NCBI RefSeq assembly: GCF_030063365.1
Contig: NZ_JASISY010000007.1
Coordinates: 62,001-126,000 of the forward strand
Source: Cryobacterium sp. PH29-G1
GTDB lineage: Bacteria > Actinomycetota > Actinomycetes > Actinomycetales > Microbacteriaceae
Direction: 5' to 3'
DNA: 64,000 nt
Part shown: piece by piece, positions 34,505-42,813 of the stretch
Position numbering within the stretch: the first letter of the stretch is position 1
Layout of the letters: every line of letters begins with the position of its first letter
The notes under the pieces: generated by a model
Told to the model about the DNA's origin: nothing
The model's input: only the letters and a program-made list of their open reading frames with translations
The model's database searches: none
Made by a program: the position numbers and the translations under genes

Positions 34505-35329
34505 ATGGCCAGCGCTGTGTATAACCCCATCGGCACAACCGCACTCATTACCGGAGCGTCGAGCGGACTCGGCGTCGGGTACGCTCACGAGCTCGCCCAA
34601 CGTGGCGCGGACCTCGTGCTCGTCGCGCGCCGCCAAGCCCGCCTCGAAGCCCTCGCCGTGGAACTGGCCGAGAAATACGGCACGGTCTCCACCGTCATTC
34701 CGCTCGACCTCACCACGACGGATGCCGTCACCGAGTTGGTCTCCGACCTCCGCGAGCGAGCCGTCACCGTCGGCACCCTCGTGAACAACGCCGGCTTCGC
34801 CACCTTCGGCACCGTGCTCGACTCGGACGAGGCGCGGGAACGCGAGCAAATCGCCCTCAACGTGCACGCGCTGACCGCGTTGACCCACGCGCTCCTGCCC
34901 GATCTGGTCGAGACCGCCTCGCTCCATCCGCACACCGCGGCACTGGTCAATCTGGCCAGCACCGCGGCGTTTCAGCCGGTGCCCCGCATGGCGGTCTACG
35001 GCGCGACCAAGGCCTACGTGCTCAGCTATACCGAAGCCCTCAGCTACGAGACCCGGGCCAGCGGTCTCAAAGTCACCGCGATCTGCCCGGGCCCCGCCGA
35101 CACGGAGTTCTTTGAGGTCGCCCAGACCCGCAGCGACAAGAAGGGCACGCCGCTCACCGTCGATGAGGTGATGCGCGCGTCGTTCGCCGCCCTCGACCGT
35201 TCGGTCACGCCAGCGGTTGTGCTGGTCGGCACCCGCAACGCCCTGCTGGCCCGGGCGGCCGGCATCTTTCCGCGGCGGGCCGTGCTGGGAGCCGTCGGCC
35301 GCCTGAACGTCCCCCGCCGCGCGCGCTGA
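34505..35329 (+). CDS. Short-chain dehydrogenase/reductase
   Basis: A Rossmann-fold oxidoreductase of 274 aa. The dinucleotide motif TGASSGLG is at 16-23, NNAG follows at about 96-99, and the catalytic YxxxK is YGATK (Tyr near 165) with a preceding Ser in LVNLAST. An Arg after the second strand (VARRQARLE) favours NADP(H). It begins 77 bases from the divergent amidase start. Substrate not predictable; the closest look is to acyl-carrier/ketoreductase-like classical SDRs. Confidence 0.9.
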   Translation: MASAVYNPIGTTALITGASSGLGVGYAHELAQRGADLVLVARRQARLEALAVELAEKYGTVSTVIPLDLTTTDAVTELVSDLRERAVTVGTLVNNAGFATFGTVLDSDEAREREQIALNVHALTALTHALLPDLVETASLHPHTAALVNLASTAAFQPVPRMAVYGATKAYVLSYTEALSYETRASGLKVTAICPGPADTEFFEVAQTRSDKKGTPLTVDEVMRASFAALDRSVTPAVVLVGTRNALLARAAGIFPRRAVLGAVGRLNVPRRAR

Positions 35330-35344
35330 CCGGGACTCCCCGCC

Positions 35345-35477
35345 GCGAGACGACAACTTCGGCCCCATGGTCTGCGCGAGACGACAACTTCGGCCCCATG
35401 GCTGGCTCTGATGGGGCCGAATGCGTCGTCTCGCGAACCGCTGAGCAGGTCCAAGGGGCAGAATGCGTCCTCTCGCG
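35345..35477. repeat. Palindromic repeat cluster with four copies of a 25-bp unit
   Basis: Two identical 26-mers (35345-35370 and 35376-35401), each containing CGAGACGACAACTTCGGCCC, lie in direct order 31 bases apart. Two diverged copies in the opposite orientation follow (35411-35435 and 35453-35477). The inner pair can form a hairpin of about 20 bp broken only at the variable AACTT/GCATT centre. The cluster fills the gap between the SDR and acetyltransferase genes, which converge. Confidence 0.88.
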
Positions 35478-35551
35478 CCGCGCACCACCCGCCGCGCACC
35501 ACGAGATGCCGACTACAGGCCCGTCCCGAAACAGCACACGGGCCGACGACG

Positions 35552-36130
35552 CTACTTGAGGCTTTTTTGCAGCAGGACCGTGCCGAGCCAGCGCTCGAAT
35601 TTGAAACCGACCTTACCCATGCGACCGATCTCTTCGAAGCCGAAGTCGTGGTGCAGCTTGATCGAGGCATCCGCTCCCTGATCGGCGATGACGGCGATGA
35701 TCTCTTTCAGTCCGGCCGCTTTGGACCGGTTGATGAGTTCGGCGAGCAGTTCGCGCCCGAGTCCCTTGCCGGTCGACGCGGCGCCGAGGTAGATCGAGTT
35801 CTCCACCGTGAACCGGTAGGCTTTCTTCTGCTTCCAGGGGCTGACCAGGGCATACCCGAGAATCTGGCCGGCCGGTGACACGGCGACGATGAACGGCATA
35901 CCCTGCTTGGTCAGGTAGTAGAACTTGTCCCGCCACTCGGCCAGGGTCATCGCATCCTCGTCAAAGGTGACGGTGCTGTTGGCTACGTAATAGTTGTAAA
36001 TCTCACGGATATGCGGCAGGTCGGTCGCCCGAACCTCGCGCATCGTGTACTCGAATGGCGTCTCGACAGCATCTGCGGGTCGCAAGTGACGGGGCAGCCG
36101 ACGACGAGGCTCGTATTCTTCCTCAAGCAC
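35552..36130 (-). CDS. GNAT-family acetyltransferase (Pat/YwnH-like)
   Basis: A 192-aa N-acetyltransferase. After an extra 28-residue, Arg-rich N-terminus comes a standard GNAT domain starting [20 protein letters not shown], with the acetyl-CoA loop in [15 protein letters not shown] and the ending [18 protein letters not shown] typical of the phosphinothricin-acetyltransferase-like group. The GTG at 36130 overlaps the end of ung by eight bases and GGGGAG precedes it. Acceptor unknown; many family members act on methionine sulfoximine-like compounds. Confidence 0.85.
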   Translation of the reverse strand: MLEEEYEPRRRLPRHLRPADAVETPFEYTMREVRATDLPHIREIYNYYVANSTVTFDEDAMTLAEWRDKFYYLTKQGMPFIVAVSPAGQILGYALVSPWKQKKAYRFTVENSIYLGAASTGKGLGRELLAELINRSKAAGLKEIIAVIADQGADASIKLHHDFGFEEIGRMGKVGFKFERWLGTVLLQKSLK

Positions 36131-36845
36131 CGGGCACTCCCCTTTCTGGTTGCTTCCAGATTACCGGAAGAGCCCAGGCCACCGGTGCCGCACCCTGCTC
36201 GATCAAGAGCTGGTTCGCCCGGCTGAACGGCGCGGAGCCGAAGAAACCGCGGCGGGCCGACAGCGGGCTGGGGTGCGCCGATTCAATCACGGGCGTATCG
36301 CCGAGCAGCGGCCGCACAGCGCCGGCGTCTTTGCCCCACAAAATCGCGACGAGCGGATGCCCCCGCCCCACGAGCGCACGAATGGCCTGGTCGGTCACCC
36401 GTTCCCAGCCGTGTCGCCGATGCGAACCGGCCGCCCCGGCCCGCACGCTGAGCACCCGGTTGAGCAGCAGCACGCCCTGATCGGACCAGGCCGACAGATC
36501 GCCGTGCTCGGCACGCGGCAGGCCGAGGTCGTGGCTGAGCTCGGTGTAGATATTGCCCAGGCTGCGGGGCAGCGGCCGCACGTCGGCGTTGGCGGCGAAG
36601 GCCAGGCCGATCGCATGCCCCGGCGTGGGATACGGGTCCTGTCCGACGATGAGCACCCGCACGGCGTCGAACGGTTGCCGAAACGCGCGCAGCAGGTTCT
36701 CCGGCGCGGGCAGCACTTCGTGGCCGGCCGCCCGTTCGTCGGCCAGAAACTCGCCGACCCTGGCCAGTTCGTCGGCCACCGGGGCGAGGGCTCGCGCCCA
36801 GCCCGGGTCGAGCTGACCGGTTGCGGCCAGGGCGTCCAGGTTCAC
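36123..36845 (-). CDS. ung: Uracil-DNA glycosylase
   Basis: A family-1 UDG of 240 aa that removes uracil from DNA in base-excision repair. It has the water-activating motif GQDPYPTPG (68-76, Asp70), the uracil-recognition segment [14 protein letters not shown], and the DNA-intercalation loop [13 protein letters not shown]. Length matches bacterial Ung. The GTG start at 36845 is the only plausible one. It overlaps the acetyltransferase gene downstream. Confidence 0.95.
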   Translation of the reverse strand: MNLDALAATGQLDPGWARALAPVADELARVGEFLADERAAGHEVLPAPENLLRAFRQPFDAVRVLIVGQDPYPTPGHAIGLAFAANADVRPLPRSLGNIYTELSHDLGLPRAEHGDLSAWSDQGVLLLNRVLSVRAGAAGSHRRHGWERVTDQAIRALVGRGHPLVAILWGKDAGAVRPLLGDTPVIESAHPSPLSARRGFFGSAPFSRANQLLIEQGAAPVAWALPVIWKQPERGVPGA

Positions 36846-36947
36846 GAGGTCACCGATGATCCGGCTCGGCCGTCAGGTGGGGCAGTACGGAACGCGCCGG
36901 CGACCGATCGCTGCGGCGGCATCCGCTTCTGGGCACTCACGAGCAGG

Positions 36948-37655
36948 TCAGGCTCCGATGGTGCTCACGAGCACACCGCCGTCGGCCTGGCTGACCCGCC
37001 AGACGCTGCCGGCTCCGAGCACGCCGAGGGCGCCCTCGCCGACCACGAGCACGGTGTCTTCGTCGATGGCGAGGCCGCCGTCGATGAGGCCGGCCTCGGT
37101 CGCCGCGATCAGGCGCGACAGGCTGCCGGACTGGGCAGCGTGCACGTCCACCGTGACGTCGAGCAGTCCGATGCCCTGGGCGAGGGTGATTTCGTCGAGA
37201 CCCTCCGAAACGTGTTCGGGTGTGACCTCGACCCCGCCAATGCGCCAGCCGCCGATCAGGGCACGTTCGGCTGCGATCATGGCTCCGGCCGAGAAACCGA
37301 GATAGGGCACGCCGGCGGAGATCTGGCGGCGGATCTCGCCGAAGATCGGCAGCAGGGCGGCCAGGTAGTCCGGCGTGACGCCGCCGCCGATGAGAATGCC
37401 GTCGACCGCGGAGATCGCGGTGAGAGCGGCGATGTCGCCGGGGGCGAGCGTGCTGCGGCGAGTCTGCACGCTGCCACCCAGCGATTCGGCGAGTTCCTCA
37501 GCGTGGGCGGTACCCGGGCCCACGGTGACGATCGCTACGAGCGGTTCGTCGCGACCGGATTGAGCGGCCCGTTTCGTGACTTCAGACAGAAAACTTCCGA
37601 ACACCTCGGCGTCGTGCGCGGGGTCTCCCCCACCGCCGACCAGGTGCACGCTCAT
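36948..37655 (-). CDS. Peptidase S51-like (type 1 glutamine-amidotransferase fold) protein
   Basis: A 235-aa protein with the nucleophile elbow GFSAGAMIAAERALIGG (Ser near 122) of peptidase E and cyanophycinase-like S51 enzymes, preceded by GILIGGGVTPDYLAALLP and a Gly-rich start MSVHLVGGGGDP. It keeps a later His (DVTVDVHAAQSG). S51 members hydrolyse Asp-X dipeptides or cyanophycin-type peptides. It starts inside the stop of the upstream phosphoribosyltransferase gene (ATGA), so the two are coupled. Confidence 0.82.
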   Translation of the reverse strand: MSVHLVGGGGDPAHDAEVFGSFLSEVTKRAAQSGRDEPLVAIVTVGPGTAHAEELAESLGGSVQTRRSTLAPGDIAALTAISAVDGILIGGGVTPDYLAALLPIFGEIRRQISAGVPYLGFSAGAMIAAERALIGGWRIGGVEVTPEHVSEGLDEITLAQGIGLLDVTVDVHAAQSGSLSRLIAATEAGLIDGGLAIDEDTVLVVGEGALGVLGAGSVWRVSQADGGVLVSTIGA

Positions 37656-38230
37656 GCGGACACCGTGCTCGTCGCGCCGAGAAGAGCAGGGTCGGCGAGC
37701 GCTTCGGGCGCAATATCTTCGGGGGCACCGGGCACCGGCGGCAGTGCAGACCAGGGAAACACAATCCACTTGTCGGTTTCACGCCAGGTGAAATCGGGCA
37801 CGTGCACGGTGCGCGGCTTGGTATACAGGGTCGCGGTACGCACCTCCAGCGCGGTCTCGCCGAGCAGACGCAGCACGAGCGCGAGGGTGTGACCGGAATC
37901 GGAGACGTCGTCCACAAGCAACACCCGCTTGCCCGCGAGCGCCGGGGCGTCGAGCATCGGCGCCGACAGCACGGGCTCGGGCAGGCGCTCGTCAATGCCG
38001 GTGTAGAACTCCACGTTGATGCTGCCGCAATTCTTGGTGCCGAGCGCGTACGACACGGCGCCGGCCAGCAGCAGGCCGCCGCGCGCGATGGCGATCACGA
38101 CGTCCGGGTGAAAATCGCTCGCCCGCACGCGCACGGCCAGCTCGCGGGAGGCGTCGGCGAAGTCCGTCCACTGCAAAACTTCGCGGTCAATCACGGGCGG
38201 AGTGGGCAGAACCTCGGCGTCAAGTATCAT
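37652..38230 (-). CDS. Type I phosphoribosyltransferase, purine-salvage-like
   Basis: A 192-aa PRTase-fold protein with the PRPP loop RVLLVDDVSDSGHTLALV (about 102-119) and the early IAIARGGLLLAGAVSYALG. It resembles actinobacterial hypoxanthine/xanthine-type PRTases, but the hood region that fixes base specificity is not decisive. Co-transcribed with the S51 gene (4-base overlap). First gene after the prp operon terminator. Confidence 0.83.
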   Translation of the reverse strand: MILDAEVLPTPPVIDREVLQWTDFADASRELAVRVRASDFHPDVVIAIARGGLLLAGAVSYALGTKNCGSINVEFYTGIDERLPEPVLSAPMLDAPALAGKRVLLVDDVSDSGHTLALVLRLLGETALEVRTATLYTKPRTVHVPDFTWRETDKWIVFPWSALPPVPGAPEDIAPEALADPALLGATSTVSA

Positions 38231-38295
38231 CCGTCAATGTTAGCCAAATCTCGGCTCGTCGCCTCCCGATGCGCACCCGGCTCCCTGCCCCCACG

Positions 38296-38341
38296 CAGAA
38301 CGGATGCCGCGCACCCAGCTGGTCGCGCGGCATCCGTTCTG
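38296..38341. terminator. 17-bp hairpin downstream of prpC
   Basis: CAGAACGGATGCCGCGC (38296-38312) and GCGCGGCATCCGTTCTG (38325-38341) form a perfect stem with a 12-base loop. It lies 30 bases beyond the prpC stop and just before the phosphoribosyltransferase start. There is no T-run. Both arms carry a CGGATGCC core close to the window's abundant 9-mer. Confidence 0.7.
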
Positions 38342-38370
38342 ACTCATTGTCGGCTGTAAAAGAACCTGCG

Positions 38371-39522
38371 TTAGGGAACCTGGCGCTGGTCGGGGCCATT
38401 GTAGGCCGACAGCGGTCGAATCAGCGCGTTGCTCTTCTTCTGTTCCATGATGTGCGCGGTCCACCCGGTGATGCGCGCCGCAACGAATAACGGCGTGAAG
38501 GTGAGGGTATCGAACCCCATCAGATGGTATGCCGGGCCCGACGGATAGTCGAGGTTGGGCAGAATCGCCTTGCGCGAGGTCATCGCCGTCTCGAGGGCTT
38601 CGTAGAGTTCGAGCAGTTCAGGCTTCTGATAGTGGTCAACGAGGGTGACCAGGGCGGCACGCATCGTGGGCACGCGCGAGTCGCCGCTCTTGTACACCCG
38701 GTGCCCGAAGCCCATGATCTTGCGCTTGGCGGCGAGCGCCTCGGCCAGCCACGGTTCGGCACGAGCCGCCGACCCGGCGCCGAGACCGATCTCGGTGAAG
38801 GTGTGCATAACGGCCTCGTTGGCACCGCCGTGCAGGGCACCCTTGAGCGCCCCGACCGCACCGGTCACCGCCGAATAGAGGTCGGACAGGGTCGACGTGA
38901 TCACGCGCGCGGTGAACGTCGAGGCATTGAAGGAGTGCTCAGCGTAGAGAATCATCGACACGTCGAACGCGTTCACCACAACGAGCTCGGGCACCTCGCC
39001 GAAGCTCATGTGCAGAAAGTTTGCCGAGTAGCCGAGGTCGTCGCGTGGTTCGACCAGGTCGAGCCCGTGCCGACGACGCTGGTCGTAGGAGACGATCGCC
39101 GGCAGTTGGGCGAACAGGCGAATCGACTTGGCGAGGTCGGATTCCGCCGACGGGTTCTCCGCCTCCGGATCGCTCGCACCGATGGCGCTCACCGCGGTGC
39201 GCACAACATCCATCGGATGCGCGGTCAGCGGCAGCTCGTCGATGATGCGCTTGACCACCGGGTTGAGGTGTCGCAGCGATCGCTCGAGCCCTTCAAAGTC
39301 GGCGAGCTGCTGCTCATCGGGAAGTTCGCCGTGCCAGAGCAGGTAGGCGACTTCTTCGAAGCTCTTCTTCGCGGCCAGCTCCTGCACCGGGTAGCCCCGG
39401 TAAAGCAGCGAGTTGGTCTCGGGATTGACCTTGGAAACCGCAGTCGTGTCGACGACGACGCCGGTCAGTCCCTTGTAGATGTGCGGAGTGACGTTGGGGT
39501 CGACAATTTGAGTGTCAGGCAT
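38371..39522 (-). CDS. prpC: 2-methylcitrate synthase
   Basis: A citrate-synthase-family enzyme of 383 aa that joins propionyl-CoA and oxaloacetate. The length, the start ...YKGLTGVVVDTTAVSKVNP and the catalytic His/Asp regions (GALHGGANEAVM, GFGHRVYKSGDSR, and the late DFPSGP-like LDYPSGPAYHLMG) fit the small type II enzymes that act on propionyl-CoA. Citrate synthases of the same type are hard to tell apart; the PrpD and PrpB neighbours settle it. AGGAG precedes the ATG. Last gene of prpD-prpB-prpC. Confidence 0.93.
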   Translation of the reverse strand: MPDTQIVDPNVTPHIYKGLTGVVVDTTAVSKVNPETNSLLYRGYPVQELAAKKSFEEVAYLLWHGELPDEQQLADFEGLERSLRHLNPVVKRIIDELPLTAHPMDVVRTAVSAIGASDPEAENPSAESDLAKSIRLFAQLPAIVSYDQRRRHGLDLVEPRDDLGYSANFLHMSFGEVPELVVVNAFDVSMILYAEHSFNASTFTARVITSTLSDLYSAVTGAVGALKGALHGGANEAVMHTFTEIGLGAGSAARAEPWLAEALAAKRKIMGFGHRVYKSGDSRVPTMRAALVTLVDHYQKPELLELYEALETAMTSRKAILPNLDYPSGPAYHLMGFDTLTFTPLFVAARITGWTAHIMEQKKSNALIRPLSAYNGPDQRQVP

Positions 39523-39531
39523 TGTGCTCCT

Positions 39532-40461
39532 TTAGACCTGTGACGCGCTCGGCGTCGAAATGTGCGGGTTCAGGGTGAAGTCGAAGATACCCGAATCGAA
39601 CTGGCTATACGACGCGTAGTCCAGCAATTCGTACAGATCAGCGCGGTGCTGCATCTCGGGCAACATTGTGGTGAGCGAGCCGCTGTCCTCGATCGTGTCG
39701 AGTCCGCGCGCGGCCGCGCCCATGGCCAGACGCAGCAGCGACACCGGAAAAATCACGAGGTTCATGCCCACGTTTTCCAGCTGCTGCACGGTGAACAGCT
39801 CGCCCTTGCCGAATTCGGTCATGTTCGCCAGGATCGGCACCGACACCGCGGCCCGAATCGTTTCGAACTCGGCCAGGCTGCCCATCGCCTCGGGGAAGAT
39901 CGCGTCGGCCCCAGCATCCTGCAGCTGCTTCGCGCGCGTGACCGCCGCGTCCAACCCGTCAACGGCACGGATATCCGTGCGCGCCATCACGAGAAAGTTC
40001 GGGTCCCGGCGTGCGTCGACGGCGGCGCGGATGCGCTTGATCGCGGTGTCGGCATCCACGACCTGCTTACCGTCCAGGTGGCCGCAGCGCTTCGGGTTGA
40101 TCTGGTCCTCGATGTGCATCCCGGCCAGGCCGGCGTCTTCGAGGGTTTGGATCGTGCGCGCCACGTTCATCGGCTCGCCGAAGCCGGTGTCGGCGTCGAC
40201 GATCGCGGGCAGGTCGGTCATGCGGGCGATCTGCTGCGACCGGCCGGCCACCTCGGTGAGGGTGGTCAGTCCGATGTCCGGCAGACCGAGGTCGGCCGAG
40301 AGCACGGCGCCCGAGATGTAGACCCCCTCGAATCCCTTCTGCTGAATGAGTTTGGCCGAGAGCGGGTTGAACGCGCCGGGGAAGCGCAGAATTTTGCCAC
40401 TCGACAATTGCGTTCGTAGGGCGATGCGCTTGTCGGCAGCGCTGGTTCCGGCGTACAGCAT
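39532..40461 (-). CDS. prpB: Methylisocitrate lyase
   Basis: A 309-aa isocitrate-lyase-superfamily enzyme that splits 2-methylisocitrate into pyruvate and succinate. The catalytic loop KRCGH (Cys near 124) is present in EDQINPKRCGHLDGK, and metal-binding acids are in DADTGFGEP. The size is that of PrpB, much shorter than AceA. Its start overlaps the prpD stop by one base (TAATG), and prpC follows after 9 bases. Confidence 0.95.
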   Translation of the reverse strand: MLYAGTSAADKRIALRTQLSSGKILRFPGAFNPLSAKLIQQKGFEGVYISGAVLSADLGLPDIGLTTLTEVAGRSQQIARMTDLPAIVDADTGFGEPMNVARTIQTLEDAGLAGMHIEDQINPKRCGHLDGKQVVDADTAIKRIRAAVDARRDPNFLVMARTDIRAVDGLDAAVTRAKQLQDAGADAIFPEAMGSLAEFETIRAAVSVPILANMTEFGKGELFTVQQLENVGMNLVIFPVSLLRLAMGAAARGLDTIEDSGSLTTMLPEMQHRADLYELLDYASYSQFDSGIFDFTLNPHISTPSASQV

Positions 40462-41996
40462 TAGAAGATTCCGTTCGGGGTGGCGATGGAGGAGAGCAGT
40501 CCCGGCTTGGCCACGATGGTCAGGCCGCCGAGGTCCGCGGCGCCAAGCTCGGGCAGGCGCTGGGCGAGGGCGAGAAAGCGTTCAATCTCGGATTCTTCCA
40601 TGACCGGCGCAGCCAGGGTACGGAACTTGTTGATGTATTCCGCACGGGCGAACGGGCGAGCGCCGAGCGGATGCGCGTCGGCGACGGCGATTTCGTCGAC
40701 CAGACGGGTTCCGTTGCTGAGCTCGATTTCGACGCGACCGCCGAAGGCCTTTTCGGCCGGGTCGAGGGAGTGGTACCGGCGCGTCCATTCCTTGTCTTCG
40801 GTGGTGGTGACGGTGTTCCACAGGGCGATGGTGTCGGGTCGGCCGGCCCGCTCGGGGCTGTACGAGTCGACGTGGTTCCAGCTGCCGTCCTGCAGGGCCA
40901 CGGTGAAGATGTAAGGAATGGAGTGGTCGAGGGTCTCCCGGCTCGCGGTGGGGTCGTACTTCTGCGGGTCGTTCGCGCCGGAACCGATCACATAGTGCGT
41001 GTGGTGGCTGGTGTGGATGACAATGCTCTTGATAGCACCGGCCACGAGCAGTTCGGGGTGCTCGTTGTGCAGCTTGCGGGCGAGGTCGATCCAGGCCTGC
41101 GCCTGGTATTCGGCGGAGTGTTCTTTGGTATAGCTGTCGAGGATGGCGCGCTTGATACTGCCGGCGGCTGGCAGCGACACATCGTAGGAGCCGTCCGGAC
41201 CGTCGAGCAACCAGGCGATAACGCCGTCTTCGCCCTCGTAAATCGGGGTCGGGCTGGTCTCGCCGCGGAGCGCGCGGTCAACGGCTTCGACGGCCATCTT
41301 GCCGGCGAAGGCCGGGGCGTGCGCCTTCCAGCTGGAAATTTCACCCTTGCGCGATTGGCGGGTCGCCGTCGTGGTGTGCAGCGCCTGGCCGACGGCTTGA
41401 AAGATGGTTTCCTTGTCGAGGCCGAGCAGGGTGCCGATTCCGGCGGCGACGGACGGGCCGAGGTGGGCGACGTGGTCGATCTTGTGGGCGTGCAGGCTGA
41501 TCGATTTCACCAGGTCGATCTGAATCTCATAGCCGGTGGCGATACCGCGAATCAGGTCGTTTCCGCTCAGTCCACGCGAAGCGGCGAGGTGTTGGGCCAC
41601 GGCCGTGATCGGCGGAATATTGTCGCCCGGGTGGGAGTATTCGGCGGCCAGAAAAGTGTCGTGGTAGTCGAGCTCACGCACGGCGACGCCGTTGGCCCAC
41701 GCCGCCCACTCCGGGGATACGCGCTGGGCCGGTGCGAGGCCGAACACGGTCGAACCGTCGCCGCCGTTGGAACGGGGGTGAGCGAGTGCCTGCGAGCGTG
41801 CGGCGATCACCGGGCGACGGGTGAGGCTGGCCGCGGCGACCGAGGCATTGTCGATCACGCGGTTGATGACCATCTCGGTCACCTCTTCGGAGACCAGGGC
41901 CGGGTCGGCGGCGACCTCCGCGATCTTCCAGGCCAGCTGGTCCTCGCGGGCCAGATTCTCGTCGCTCTTGTGAACTCGAACGTGGTGCAGCTGCAC
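40461..41996 (-). CDS. prpD: 2-methylcitrate dehydratase
   Basis: A 511-aa MmgE/PrpD-family enzyme that dehydrates 2-methylcitrate. Recognisable segments are [27 protein letters not shown], containing the active-site Asp-Tyr-His-Asp stretch, and [20 protein letters not shown]. The GTG at 41996 has AAAGGA upstream. First gene of the leftward operon; the promoter should lie between it and the GntR gene 40 bases away, or upstream of that gene. Confidence 0.95.
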   Translation of the reverse strand: MQLHHVRVHKSDENLAREDQLAWKIAEVAADPALVSEEVTEMVINRVIDNASVAAASLTRRPVIAARSQALAHPRSNGGDGSTVFGLAPAQRVSPEWAAWANGVAVRELDYHDTFLAAEYSHPGDNIPPITAVAQHLAASRGLSGNDLIRGIATGYEIQIDLVKSISLHAHKIDHVAHLGPSVAAGIGTLLGLDKETIFQAVGQALHTTTATRQSRKGEISSWKAHAPAFAGKMAVEAVDRALRGETSPTPIYEGEDGVIAWLLDGPDGSYDVSLPAAGSIKRAILDSYTKEHSAEYQAQAWIDLARKLHNEHPELLVAGAIKSIVIHTSHHTHYVIGSGANDPQKYDPTASRETLDHSIPYIFTVALQDGSWNHVDSYSPERAGRPDTIALWNTVTTTEDKEWTRRYHSLDPAEKAFGGRVEIELSNGTRLVDEIAVADAHPLGARPFARAEYINKFRTLAAPVMEESEIERFLALAQRLPELGAADLGGLTIVAKPGLLSSIATPNGIF

Positions 41997-42035
41997 GGTA
42001 AATCCTTTCGTTGGATGGCCGCAGTCGGTGGTCGA

Positions 42036-42707
42036 CTACAGTGCCGGTTCCTCGTCGATCGCCGCAAGGACGCTCACGAGGCTTTGGTGAAGATGAATAT
42101 GGGTGGCATGGGCAGCCAGCGACGGGTCGCCGGCAATGATGGCGTCGATAATCAGCAGGTGCTCGGCCGCTGCGGCGAGAAGTCGCAGCGGATTTCTCCG
42201 GGCCAACCGGCGGATACGGGCCAAGTGGGTGCGAACGGCGCGCAGGGCGCCGACGAGAAAGGGGTTTTCGACGGCAAGGTCGATGGCGTCTTCGAGTTCG
42301 TCGATGAGCACGTAGTAACGGCGCACGCCGATATCGCCTTGATCCAGCAAGCCCGGGGCGGTGCGAAACTCCTCACGGAGCGCAATAAACGGTGCGGGAT
42401 CGCGCCGGGTCGCGGCCAGGCGAATGGCTTGCACCTCGAGGGCTTGACGGAGTTCGTACAACTCGGAGATGCTGTCGACCGAGATTTCGGTCACTTCGAA
42501 ACCGCGCCCGCGACGCCCCACAACGAGGCCGTCGGCGATCAATCGGGCCACCGCTTCGCGCAGTGGAGTGCGGGAGACGCCGATCCGCTCCGCCTGTTCA
42601 ACTTCCAGCAGCGCAGTCCCCGGGGCGAGCACGCCATCGAGAATTTCCCCGCGCAGCTGACGGTACGCCCGCTCACTGGCTCGAAGCGGAACGTCTAACC
42701 CCAACAT
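42036..42707 (-). CDS. GntR-family (FCD-domain) regulator of propionate genes
   Basis: A FadR-type repressor of 223 aa from ATG 42707 (MLGLDVPLRASERAYRQLRG). The winged helix has EQAERIGVSRTPLREAVARL and the C-terminal FCD ligand domain has the metal-binding His/Asp set (ELYELRQALEVQAI, ATHIHLHQSLVSVL). In-frame starts at 42734 and 42746 would put the TGTATACA operator inside the gene, so the shorter start is preferred, although it lacks a strong ribosome-binding site. It lies between the prpDBC operon and prpE and probably represses both in the absence of propionate or methylcitrate. Confidence 0.86.
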   Translation of the reverse strand: MLGLDVPLRASERAYRQLRGEILDGVLAPGTALLEVEQAERIGVSRTPLREAVARLIADGLVVGRRGRGFEVTEISVDSISELYELRQALEVQAIRLAATRRDPAPFIALREEFRTAPGLLDQGDIGVRRYYVLIDELEDAIDLAVENPFLVGALRAVRTHLARIRRLARRNPLRLLAAAAEHLLIIDAIIAGDPSLAAHATHIHLHQSLVSVLAAIDEEPAL

Positions 42708-42713
42708 CGCGGT

Positions 42714-42790
42714 TTCTGTATACACAAGAGTCATTCTATTCCACATTGATGGGTTCTATGCAATACTTCAACCACTCTTTGTATACAGAA
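42714..42790. promoter_or_regulatory. Two TGTATACA operators between GntR gene and prpE
   Basis: TGTATACA palindromes are at 42717-42724 and 42780-42787. Their flanks are also related: CTGTATACACAAGAG at the left and CTCTTTGTATACAG at the right, in inverted orientation. The centres are 63 bases apart, close to six helical turns. One copy adjoins the regulator start, the other ends 26 bases before the prpE start. Confidence 0.78.
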
Positions 42791-42813
42791 GAGCTTCGAT
42801 GGGGAAGGCAGAC

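Noticed and set aside
40671-42698. Forward 675-codon frame opposite prpD and the GntR gene
   Set aside because: The reverse genes are well supported; the forward frame has no domain and crosses both.
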